From a virus, in IMG/VR virus record IMGVR_UViG_3300045741_000498, positions 1 through 22,721 of that record: DNA of 22,721 nt. The stretch is one strand, 5' to 3'. Shown here piece by piece: positions 6,100-14,400 of the stretch. Numbering within the stretch: position 1 is the stretch's first letter; the number at the start of each line of letters is the position of its first letter. The translations under genes and the position numbers were made by a program. The notes under the pieces are model-generated. The model was not told the origin of the DNA, did no database searches, and saw only the letters and a list, made by a program, of their open reading frames with translations.

Positions 6100-6441
6100 T
6101 TATTTAACTAAAGTTGATGGTTTATTTGCATTAAAAACTAAGCTTCTAATGCTATGAATTTTATGCCAAGGAAACATCATATCTAAAATTGATTCTTTAG
6201 GAGTACTCTCAACAATATCAACAAAAGTTTTGCTAATAACGTCTTCTGATAAATCAGAAAAGAAACCTTTTACTGCAATAAATCCGTCAAGTAAATCTGG
6301 TTTATCAACAGATATAAAACTTTTTAATGATTTTGTTTTTCCTGAATTATCTTCTAGAAGAACCAAATAACGTGGTTTTTTTGAAACTTGACCTACTTGA
6401 GGTATTCCGGTTACACTCACTCCAAAATCTTTTTCAGACAT
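6100..6441 (-). CDS. Hypothetical protein next to recA, 113 aa
   Basis: I do not recognise this protein. The frame is open from 6492, but that part lies inside the RecA gene; the start at ATG 6441 (MSEKDFGVSV) overlaps the RecA stop by 8 bases and has AAAGAAAG just upstream. The protein has an N-terminal beta-like segment (RYLVLLEDNSGKTKSLKSF), a helical centre and a distinctive MMFPWHKIHSIRSLVF near the C-terminus. No cysteines, membrane segment or catalytic motif are visible. Co-translation with RecA suggests a recombination accessory role, but that rests on position only. Confidence 0.7.
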   Translation of the reverse strand: MSEKDFGVSVTGIPQVGQVSKKPRYLVLLEDNSGKTKSLKSFISVDKPDLLDGFIAVKGFFSDLSEDVISKTFVDIVESTPKESILDMMFPWHKIHSIRSLVFNANKPSTLVK

Positions 6442-7600
6442 CTTTCTTTGCTTTCTTTTTAGATTCTTTTGATTCATTTTCACGAGCAGCAATTTTCTCT
6501 GCTTGCTCTTTTAATTTTTCTTCTAATTTAGAGTCGCGAGCTTCGCTAATTTTAACTGCTAATTCTTTATATAATTCTGGTTCATCTTTAATGGCATCAC
6601 AAAATTTTCCAAAACCAACCCATTTACGCTCTCCAAATTCATGAGAGACTGCCGTTGGTTTTGTTACCACATTGTAGTCCAATGCCAATTTAGCAATTTC
6701 TAAGTGCTTATCTATAACGCCAGTTCCAAAATTTACTTTAAACTCGCACTTGCGCGGCCAAGGACCGAACTTAGATTTCTCAATGGTGGCACGAATAGTG
6801 GCACCGATTCTATCTTCATTTTCATCAAGAACTTTTGCATCAGCTCTATTAACTGATTCAAAATAAATATTTGCTGACAAAAAGTGAGCATAACTATTAC
6901 CACCAGAAAATGTATGATCAGAACCATATGGATCCATACCATCTTTTTTATGATTAATAAATATAAATGGAACTTGTGCTTTATTAGCATCTAATGATAA
7001 TTTACGAAATGTGGTTGTAAGAAATCTAGCAAGCAAAGACATATTCATCTTACCAACTCTAGAAATATCTTCACCAGGAGGCATAATAGCTCCCAATGAA
7101 TCTAATACAACCATATTGACATTTAATTCGCCAGCCATAATTAAGTCTAATAAACCATCTTTAGTTTTACCAACTAATTCATGTGTTTTCTTATCTTCTT
7201 TAGGAACTCCTAAAATCATTTCAAAACACTTTCGACCAATTACAGCCGTTTCTTGTTCTACTAAAATAATACGAGATGTATCTAATCCTAAAGATTCTGC
7301 CCAATTAGGATCAAAAGTTCCTTCAGCATCAATAAACATTTGTTGTGCAGATGGGTCAGCGTCTTGCGCTTCCTTCATTGCCAACATTGCCATTAAAGTT
7401 TTTCCAGATCCAGTTGGACCATAATATTGAAATAATCTACCCTTTGGTAAGCCACCCGCTGATAATGCATTATCTAATGCTAAAGAACCAGTTGATGTTG
7501 CAGGTAATTTTTTACCCACAGTTTCGTGGGCCATTTTGTAATCTAATTGTTCGTCTGACTCCGCATAGCTTTTGAAAAAAGCGTCTAATTTACTTGACAT
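6434..7600 (-). CDS. recA/uvsX: RecA/UvsX recombinase
   Basis: A 388-residue RecA-family strand-exchange ATPase. Walker A GPTGSGKT is at 61-68, the catalytic Glu at about 93 (DAEGTFD), Walker B VVLD at 164-167, and the DNA-binding L2 region includes the FSGGNSYAHF segment, equivalent to TTGGNALKF of RecA. An N-terminal helix for filament contact (1-35) and a Lys/Glu-rich C-terminal tail (350-388) flank the core. The length suits both bacterial RecA (~350) and T4 UvsX (391); the L2 sequence INHKKDGMDPYG is phage-like. AGGAGA lies just before the ATG. It follows the putative UvsY-like gene and overlaps the 113-residue gene by 8 bases. It would drive recombination-dependent replication together with SSB, SbcC and RuvC. 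Confidence 0.95.
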   Translation of the reverse strand: MSSKLDAFFKSYAESDEQLDYKMAHETVGKKLPATSTGSLALDNALSAGGLPKGRLFQYYGPTGSGKTLMAMLAMKEAQDADPSAQQMFIDAEGTFDPNWAESLGLDTSRIILVEQETAVIGRKCFEMILGVPKEDKKTHELVGKTKDGLLDLIMAGELNVNMVVLDSLGAIMPPGEDISRVGKMNMSLLARFLTTTFRKLSLDANKAQVPFIFINHKKDGMDPYGSDHTFSGGNSYAHFLSANIYFESVNRADAKVLDENEDRIGATIRATIEKSKFGPWPRKCEFKVNFGTGVIDKHLEIAKLALDYNVVTKPTAVSHEFGERKWVGFGKFCDAIKDEPELYKELAVKISEARDSKLEEKLKEQAEKIAARENESKESKKKAKKDV

Positions 7601-7611
7601 TTTATCTCCTG

Positions 7612-8124
7612 TTATTCGTAGCCTTGGGGAACTTGCTCATTTGTCGTGCCTACACTATATCCGAGGATCGTGCGTCTGAGGCCCGCCGCAATATCTTTAA
7701 AATGATGATGCGCCTTGATTAAAAGATCATATTTTTTTTCAAGGTATAATTTACTTCCCTTTGCGCTAGCTAATTTAATTTGCACTATTTCTACTTCGGG
7801 CGATACTTCTGCTGCCCATTTTTTCATGTCTAATGTAGTTTTAGAGCCATCTGGCGCCTTATACTCTAAAGACACTTTATTCTTTGTGCTTGATACTTTT
7901 GATTCTAAATATCCAACTGTTCTTACCATTTTAGCTAGATATTCTGTTAATATGTCTGCTCCTCTTAATGCCTGTTGTTGCAATAATTCAGCGTGAGCCA
8001 AATCAATTGCATCAATATCTCTTAAATTATCCAACACTTTTTGAATTTCTGATAGGTCGAAATTTTGGAAATCAACCTCCATTTCATTACCCAATAATTC
8101 ACCAAGTCTTACTTGTTGGCTCAT
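7612..8124 (-). CDS. Putative UvsY-like recombination mediator, 170 aa
   Basis: The product is 170 residues from ATG 8124, chosen because GAAGGAAG lies 5 bases upstream; the longer frame to 8172 has no such site. The protein is mainly helical, with a middle strand-rich insert (SLEYKAPDGSKTTLDMKKW) and a C-terminal helix LIKAHHHFKDIAAGLRRTIL. T4 UvsY has a similar order: a basic helix, an aromatic insert, then a long C-terminal helical part with a DAIKSRGFAIK motif. Position directly upstream of RecA/UvsX fits a mediator that loads the recombinase on SSB-coated DNA. Sequence similarity is weak, so this is a suggestion. The alternative is an unrelated conserved phage protein. Confidence 0.75.
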   Translation of the reverse strand: MSQQVRLGELLGNEMEVDFQNFDLSEIQKVLDNLRDIDAIDLAHAELLQQQALRGADILTEYLAKMVRTVGYLESKVSSTKNKVSLEYKAPDGSKTTLDMKKWAAEVSPEVEIVQIKLASAKGSKLYLEKKYDLLIKAHHHFKDIAAGLRRTILGYSVGTTNEQVPQGYE

Positions 8125-8182
8125 CTTAACTTCCTTCTGTAATATACAATATATCGAACTTTTTCTCGACAAAAATAATTAT

Positions 8183-8482
8183 TTAACCCTTAAGTTTTTC
8201 TTTAATTTCTTGTGCCAGAGCATCAACCTGTTGATGTATCATTCTAAGGTGTTGATGCTGCATTAAACTCATTAAAAATAAGAATACTTCAAAACTAGTT
8301 CTAAATTTAGATGGTGGTTTTAAGAAAATAATTATACCATTTGCATCTGTTTCAAATAAATCAATAAATAAATCTTCGCCTTTATTTGTAGCAGTAGTAT
8401 ATGACTTAACAATTTTTTGGTACATATCCCATTCATCATCAGTCATTTCAAGCTTTTTATTATTAACTACTCGTATGGACAT
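8183..8482 (-). CDS. Conserved-looking hypothetical protein, 99 aa
   Basis: A 99-residue protein that I cannot assign. It has an acidic front (MTDDEWDMYQKIVKSY), a compact beta-like part (LFETDANGIIIFLKPPSKF) and a long helix (FEVFLFLMSLMQHQHLRMIHQQVDAL) that is amphipathic to hydrophobic but not a clear membrane segment. GAGGTAAGTT precedes the ATG. It lies between the zinc-ribbon protein and the UvsY-like candidate in the recombination run, so it may belong to that complex. The 58-base gap after it carries no obvious terminator. Confidence 0.75.
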   Translation of the reverse strand: MSIRVVNNKKLEMTDDEWDMYQKIVKSYTTATNKGEDLFIDLFETDANGIIIFLKPPSKFRTSFEVFLFLMSLMQHQHLRMIHQQVDALAQEIKEKLKG

Positions 8483-8499
8483 AACTTACCTCGTCCCAA

Positions 8500-9357
8500 T
8501 TAAGATCTAGAAAATGAACCCTTTGCCCCTGTTGAGACATTTCGTCTAGCTTCTGACACTTTAGCTTGTAATCTTTGTAAATGTGCTAAATCTTTTGCGT
8601 TTGCATTTGCTCCAGAACCGCCTGATTTTCCTTGTGTAGCGGCGGCCATATTAGCTTGTAATATAAACTCACCGCCTGGAAGATCATCATCCATTCCATC
8701 TGAATCTAATGAAGAAGCAACTTCACCACCAGCAATCATTTGTTGAAATTCTGCAACAGCTTCTGGATCGGCTTGTTCTAACATATCTGCTGATATCATC
8801 ATACTACCACCGCCAGCTGTCATACCTTGCGAGCCGGTTTTTTTGATTTGTGCTGCCACTTTTTTAAGATATTCAGTCTTCTCTGCTGGAGATTGAAATG
8901 TAGGCGAGGCATTTGGTCCTTGCTGTTGTTTAGAGGGTTTCTTTATGGCCTCTGCTCTTTCAAAGAAAGAGCTTGTTCTCTCTTCTGATTGTATCTTTTC
9001 TGCAACAACTTCCTCTTCACCATTTTCAGTTTGAACTTTAACAGTAAATTTAGCCGCTTCTTTTCGTTTCAAAAAGTCTTTATCGTCTTCAACTTTCTTT
9101 AATTCTTTTACCATTTCTTTGGGCATATAATTACCAATTAATGGCGAATCAGTTTTTATATAATTATGATTTGATAACATCCAATCATTTACTTGAGTAG
9201 GATACGCTTGTAATGCATCCATTGTTTCACGAAGAGTTGTAAATAAATTCTTTAAATGTTCTTCCATAATATGCTTACCGCAAAATGGGCAAACATTTAT
9301 ATCTATGGCGTGAGTCCATTGTGGATTAATTTCTATTTCACAAGATATACATTTCAT
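8500..9357 (-). CDS. N-terminal zinc-ribbon protein, 285 aa
   Basis: The N-terminus is a zinc ribbon with Cys3, Cys6, Cys23 and Cys26 (CISC...CPFC). A helical part (about 28-100) follows. The rest is low-complexity and probably disordered: Gln/Pro, Gly/Ser/Met and Asp-rich stretches such as SDGMDDDLPGGEF, ending in an Arg/Ser-rich tail. The start overlaps the stop of the upstream 140-residue gene (ATGA). I do not recognise a family with known function. A zinc ribbon fused to a long flexible, partly acidic tail fits a nucleic-acid-binding scaffold or a transcription or replication accessory, but this is inference. Confidence 0.78.
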   Translation of the reverse strand: MKCISCEIEINPQWTHAIDINVCPFCGKHIMEEHLKNLFTTLRETMDALQAYPTQVNDWMLSNHNYIKTDSPLIGNYMPKEMVKELKKVEDDKDFLKRKEAAKFTVKVQTENGEEEVVAEKIQSEERTSSFFERAEAIKKPSKQQQGPNASPTFQSPAEKTEYLKKVAAQIKKTGSQGMTAGGGSMMISADMLEQADPEAVAEFQQMIAGGEVASSLDSDGMDDDLPGGEFILQANMAAATQGKSGGSGANANAKDLAHLQRLQAKVSEARRNVSTGAKGSFSRS

Positions 9358-9776
9358 TTTTTACTCGCTCTCCAAAATGATGGAGCCTTTCGGGAACTCG
9401 CCGTTTTATTTAAAATACGTTTTTTATTTAAAAAATCTATTGCTTCGCTACTTAATTCATCACTTATATACCCAGACAATTCTTGACTCAATTTATCAAT
9501 TTTATCGGAAGATGTAGATTTAATATTTTCTACAATTTGCCTAATACGATAAATGCTTAATGGTAAAGCATTTTTGTCAGAAATATAATCAGTTGTAATA
9601 AAACCTAAAGCAGATTGTAAATCATTATCTTTATTTAATTGAGAGTATTCATATAGTTTTTTAAGCCTTAATTCGATTGAAGTTGGCAACATATCAGAAT
9701 CAATTAAATCAGAAGATCTAGCTAAATCTTTAATATTACCTCTATCAGTTTTTTGTTTAACGGATCTGATTGCCAT
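9354..9776 (-). CDS. Hypothetical protein, 140 aa
   Basis: I do not recognise this protein. It is 140 residues, largely helical by composition, with basic ends (MAIRSVKQKTDRG and SSRKAPSFWRASKK) and an acidic middle. A central segment (LPLSIYRIRQIVENIKS) is the only strongly patterned part. GAGG lies 5 bases before the ATG, and its stop overlaps the start of the zinc-ribbon gene by 4 bases. There is no membrane segment, cysteine or known motif. Confidence 0.72.
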   Translation of the reverse strand: MAIRSVKQKTDRGNIKDLARSSDLIDSDMLPTSIELRLKKLYEYSQLNKDNDLQSALGFITTDYISDKNALPLSIYRIRQIVENIKSTSSDKIDKLSQELSGYISDELSSEAIDFLNKKRILNKTASSRKAPSFWRASKK

Positions 9777-9786
9777 TTAGCCTCAA

Positions 9787-10404
9787 TTATTTTCTAGATT
9801 TTTTCTTTGGTTTCTTTTTTGGTTTTGATTTTACTTTAAGTGTTTTTTTAGATGTTTCTAATCCTTCAACATATCTTTTTAATGAGGCTAAATTCTCATC
9901 ACTAAATTTCATAATAACATCTACTTCATTATTGGATTTATTTAATAGTCCATTTCTAACCATACATTCAACCAAAAAATTAACTTCTTTTAGCTTAGCC
10001 TCTTTTAATTTAAGACTTTCTAATTGAGCGTCTGGAAGTACAACTGGAGCTGGAGATGGAGTTGTAGCTGCAAATGGAATTAATTCTGACTCAACGGGAA
10101 CTTTTAAAATATCTGCAACGGGATATGGGCCCGCTTTTTTAACCTTGCCGCCCTCATTTATATCGTACTCTTGATATGATAAAGTTTTGCTATCCCACTT
10201 TCTTGGCACAGAAGAGCGTGAATTTATTCCAAAATAAATAGATGGTTTTGAATTTTCAAAAGCTTTATGTAAATTTACATAAGGATTCATATCTAAATTT
10301 TTAAAAGTAATAACATGAAGCATCATAAAATTAACTATTTTAGTTAAGCACTTAACAATAAATAAAACGAAAGAACAGTATTTTTCTTTTAAAAATTTCA
10401 ACAT
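9787..10404 (-). CDS. Hypothetical protein with lysine-rich tail, 205 aa
   Basis: The function is unknown. The first 35 residues (KEKYCSFVLFIVKCLTKIV) are hydrophobic and could be a membrane anchor, or a non-coding extension if translation really begins at one of the internal ATGs (residues 27, 28 or 39). I keep ATG 10404 because it shares a base with the upstream stop (TAATG) and has GGGGA upstream, whereas the internal ATGs have no ribosome binding site. The middle has a proline-rich stretch (TTPSPAPVVLPD). The C-terminus is a strongly basic tail (KSKPKKKPKKKSRK), suggesting nucleic acid binding. It follows the HTH protein gene. Confidence 0.68.
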   Translation of the reverse strand: MLKFLKEKYCSFVLFIVKCLTKIVNFMMLHVITFKNLDMNPYVNLHKAFENSKPSIYFGINSRSSVPRKWDSKTLSYQEYDINEGGKVKKAGPYPVADILKVPVESELIPFAATTPSPAPVVLPDAQLESLKLKEAKLKEVNFLVECMVRNGLLNKSNNEVDVIMKFSDENLASLKRYVEGLETSKKTLKVKSKPKKKPKKKSRK

Positions 10405-11291
10405 TATTTGTTCCCCAAATTCTTTAATGACTTTCTTCCTCTTTTTGGTTTTTCAACTATTTCTGTTACACGAGATACTGATTCAATTTCTTTTTGTGTT
10501 GGCTGAAATGTAGATACATTAAACACAGAAGCAGATGATGTATTATTTACTAATGACATATTAACGTCTGCAATAGAATTTGAATAATTAAAATTATTGC
10601 CGAAGGCGGAATTACTTGAGCCGGTATAGTTGAGTTGTTGTGGAGTTAAATCAACGCTTCGCATAACTACGCCTTCAGCAATATTATCATATGTTTTAAC
10701 GCCACCAAGATATGTAGGTGGCACGGTAATTACAGAAGAAATGTCTTTCATCAACTCTTCTACTTCTGGAGCGTCTGTAGGATTAACAAAACCACCGCCT
10801 TCTGCCCCAACTTTATGAATTTCTTCAACCAATTCTTGAGCTGTTAAATCATCTGATTTAGAAACTAAATCATCCAAAGCTTCAGCGTCTGAAGTAACAA
10901 ACATATTTGGCTTTGGTTTTTCACCCTTTGGTTTTAAAAATTGCTTAAAATGATTTTGAACTTCTTCTGATTTTGGTTTTACTCTAGAATATTTAGGACT
11001 ATCTGTATTTCCTTTAACTTTTAAAGTAAAGTTAGACAAAATCCATGCAGTAAAATCTTCAATAGCATATTGATTTTTACTAAACTCCACTGTCTTTTTC
11101 AAAATTACAGACATTATATCGCTATCTTGAATGTTGCTCATTGGTTGCTCCGAGGTACTTTCTTCTGGCACAATAATTGTACCTGAATCAGATTGATAAG
11201 CATTAACAAGACGTGGATCGCCAGCTTTAAACCAACGCCATGCCGTTAAATAAGAAATTCCTTGTTTATCTGCCCAATCTTTTAACTTCAT
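10404..11291 (-). CDS. MerR/IS607-like HTH protein with AT-hook-like tail, 295 aa
   Basis: The N-terminal 45 residues (DWADKQGISYLTAWRWFKAG, then SDSGTIIVPEE) match the excisionase/MerR-type HTH-wing seen at the start of IS607-type resolvases, but no recombinase domain follows. The remaining 250 residues are unassigned: a helical part (55-100), a Lys/Pro region (PKGEKPKPN), an acidic stretch (AEALDDLVSKSDD) and an Asn/Ser-rich segment (about 215-260). Near the C-terminus EKPKRGRKSL resembles an AT-hook. GAGGA is 8 bases upstream of the ATG. It heads the DnaE-to-RecA gene run and sits next to a repeat-rich gap it might bind. A DNA-binding regulator or replication-initiation factor is plausible; no function is established. 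Confidence 0.75.
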   Translation of the reverse strand: MKLKDWADKQGISYLTAWRWFKAGDPRLVNAYQSDSGTIIVPEESTSEQPMSNIQDSDIMSVILKKTVEFSKNQYAIEDFTAWILSNFTLKVKGNTDSPKYSRVKPKSEEVQNHFKQFLKPKGEKPKPNMFVTSDAEALDDLVSKSDDLTAQELVEEIHKVGAEGGGFVNPTDAPEVEELMKDISSVITVPPTYLGGVKTYDNIAEGVVMRSVDLTPQQLNYTGSSNSAFGNNFNYSNSIADVNMSLVNNTSSASVFNVSTFQPTQKEIESVSRVTEIVEKPKRGRKSLKNLGNK

Positions 11292-11403
11292 AATTATATT
11301 CCTCGTTATGCCTATATTGTCTATACAAATAATATCATTTATATCATTTTGCGCTTTATTGCGGTATTTTAGACAATTTTATTATTATCTGATATCATAT
11401 ATA
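11292..11403 (-). promoter_or_regulatory. Regulatory gap upstream of the HTH gene: direct and inverted repeats
   Basis: The 112-base gap after dnaE holds three structured elements. An 8-base inverted repeat, ATTGTCTA at 11316-11323 and TAGACAAT at 11370-11377, flanks most of it. Between the arms a 9-mer, ATATCATTT, is repeated in tandem at 11332-11340 and 11341-11349. On the minus strand TGATATAAA overlaps this and could be an extended -10. At the dnaE stop a 7-base inverted repeat (CTGATAT/ATATCAG, about 11389-11407) is present, with no T-run after it. This looks like an operator/promoter region. Confidence 0.45.
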
Positions 11404-14400
11404 TCAGTCATTATTCTCTTCTTCATCTAAATCAATCAATCCCTCATCATAAAGGGCGTCTTCTATTTCTTCCAATAAATGTTGAGGATTATTGGTTTTT
11501 TCCCAATTTTTATCATCAGGAATAGTCTCTTTTGTTTTAGCTTTAGCTTCTTTCAAATTTATTTTTTTTGCTTTCAAATCGGGTGGTAAAGCTGGAATCA
11601 TAGCTAAATCATATAAATCATCAAGAATAACACCCATATCATCTTCATAAGAATTTGTATTACCAGAAAAGCTTAAAGCTAAACCACTATCAAACTCAGC
11701 CTTACTATTTACTTGCTTAATTCTGTCTTGCACCTGTTTCCAACGATCTGGAAATATAGTGCAAGAACATTGATCTCCATTCTTATCTTCAATAATAGCT
11801 TTAACCATACGTTGGCCATAATATTTACTAGTTTCTTTTTTGACAGGAAATTCAAAAAAATCTCTAATAATGCCTTTTACAGGAGAAACTTTTGTTTTAT
11901 CTTTTGATTTTTTAATTTCATAAACGCCAATATGATTATCTTTAAAAAATTTGCCATAAGCATCTGCCGGCTTACATGCAAAAGACTCTCCCAAATAATG
12001 TTGCTCAAGAGCATATAACTCAGATAACTTCCATTCTGGCTCTGATGGCCAAGGATAAACGAACTCTTCAGTTTTAGGATCATGTTTCTTTAACCAAACT
12101 TGTAATTTTTTTCTATAATCAGAGCAATATAAAAATATAAGTTTTCTTGAAATGTTAAATGAATCCATTGCGCCTGTTGCAGCTAAAGCTTGAATATTAT
12201 TAGCTCTAACTTTTTTAGAATCTACTCTTGTCATAAAATCAAAAAAACTTTTAAAAGGTCTTTTTTGAATAATATCTTTAATAGATTCATCTCCAACAGA
12301 TTTAAGTGCATCTAGCCCTGTTAATAACTTATTTCCATCAGAAATAGTATAAGTCAATTCTGATGAATTAATATCAGGTGGCAATATTTTAACTTTATGT
12401 TTTCTTAATTCTTTCTTTATTTTATCAATATTGCCCTTTGCATCTGGGGCATTTGACTTAACTTCTGCCATCAAATTAGCTAATAAGAATTCAATTGGAT
12501 AATGTCCTTTAAGATAAGCCGTTTTAAATCCTATCATAGAATAAAGTACGGCATGAGAAACGTTAAAACCATATCCTTGGAATTTATCAACGACTTCATC
12601 CCAAATACGTTTTGCTATATCTTCTTGTACATTATTTTTTACAGCATCATTAATAAATTCAGTTCTCCACTGTTGTGCCTTCTTAGGGTTCTTTCCCTTT
12701 TCTTTTGTTAATTTTCTCAAACGGTCAGCAGAATGTAAGCTCCACCCAGCAATATCTTGGGCTAAATACATTAAACACTCTTCATATAAACCGAATCCAT
12801 ATGTGCTATTAAAGGCTCTACCCAATTTTGGATGAAGTAATGCCATTTTTCTTTCACCATTACGAGTCTTTATGAAATCATTGCGCATATCACGAGCAGA
12901 TGGGCGAGCCAAAGCATTTATATTTGCTAGGTCATTTATATTTCCCGGCTTGATTCTTTTACATAGATCTATAGTGCCCGCGCTTGTTCCCAACTGGAAT
13001 ACACAGAACGTATCTCCGCTTGTAATTAAATCATATGATTCTTTATCATAAACATCATAATCCAATATTTCTGGTGGAACTTCTTTTCCTCTAGATTTAA
13101 TTATCTTATAAGTTTCACCTATGGTGTCAAGGGTAGATAATCCAAGAGTATCCATCTTAACTAAGCCATTTTCTTCTACTTTATCTTTGTCATATTCAAT
13201 GGCAAGGGCTCCGTCTTTATCTTTTCTAAGTGGAACAAGTCCAGTTAATGGGCGAGCAGAAATAACAATACCACCAGCATGTGTAGACCATGCCCTATAC
13301 TTTCCACATATGTTTTTATATTTTGCAAATTCTGGATATTTTTTACAATATTCTGAAAACAAAGGAATTTTAACTAAAGCATCATCAATAGAATGAATAT
13401 CTGCCGGAATACAATCAGCCACATCATTGCCTATTTTAACAGCCTCTTCTTTTGAACCGCCAAGTTCACATGCTCTTGCAATATCTCTAACATAAACTTT
13501 AGGAGTAATAGTATTAACATTTGATACGTGAGCTACATGCTCTTCTCCATATTTTTTACGCAAATACGCCTGCACACGTGGGCGCCCGCTTGGAGCAAAA
13601 TCTGTATCAATATCTGGAAAACTTGATTTTTCCTTATTATGAAATCTGGCAAAAATCAAATTATATTTGATTGGATCTGCTTGATGAATTCCTAATAAAA
13701 ATCCAATTAAAGATCCTCCAACAGATCCTCTTCCATCACCAACGGCAATATCATTAGCTCTTGCCCAATTAATAAAATCGGCAACAATAAGCATATAACT
13801 GGAAAAACCATGAAACTCAATAACATCTAGCTCTTCAATTAATCTTTGCTGATATTGAGTTCTATTTTCTTCATTCAAACCCTTAATACGAACATCGAAA
13901 TATTTTTCGCAATGATATCTTAAAAATTGTTTATCTTCATCTAGCAATTGTATCGAGTTATCTTGTTTAGAAACCCAATCAATGAAATCTGTGTAGTCTG
14001 GCTCGTCTTTGACAGGAAATATAGGAAGCTCTTTTCCAGAAGGATTTGAAAACTTCGGATCAATCCAATCAGGCTTTTCACACAAATTAGCAAAATAAAC
14101 GCTGTTCGCACAAATTTCTTCAGCAAATTCTTCGCCATAGTTCCTCGAAAAAAATGATTTAATTTCATCACCAGACTTTAAATAAAAATCTGATACATTA
14201 TACTTTAATCTAAAATTAGAATGTTTTGGCTGATGAGATCCAATTGCTAAAAATACATCATGAGTATCCGCATCTTCTTTAGAAAGATAGTGCGCATTAC
14301 AAGCTGGAACAACTTTTACATTATGCGCTTTTGCTAGGGCAGTCAATCGTGCATTAAGAAATTGTTGATCTATTTCATCATTGAAGATATTAGAGCCGCG

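Noticed and set aside
6442-6492. 17-codon extension of the 113-residue gene
   Set aside because: It lies wholly inside the RecA coding region in another frame and is Lys/Arg-rich low-complexity; ATG 6441 gives an ordinary 8-base overlap.
7011-7424. Plus-strand open frame of 137 codons
   Set aside because: It mirrors RecA on the opposite strand and has no ribosome binding site or recognisable motif. The other plus-strand frames are likewise antisense shadows.
8125-8172. 16-codon extension of the UvsY-like gene and a TTGTATATT promoter-like element in the same gap
   Set aside because: GAAGGAAG sits correctly for ATG 8124. The promoter-like sequence would start transcription inside that ribosome binding site, so it was not called.
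10404-11291. IS607-type transposon based on the MerR-like HTH
   Set aside because: The N-terminal HTH fits, but no serine recombinase domain or TnpB follows, so it is called only as a DNA-binding protein.
11389-11407. CTGATAT/ATATCAG inverted repeat as a dnaE terminator
   Set aside because: The stem is short and AT-only at its core, and it is followed by ATAATAATAAAA and not a T-run.
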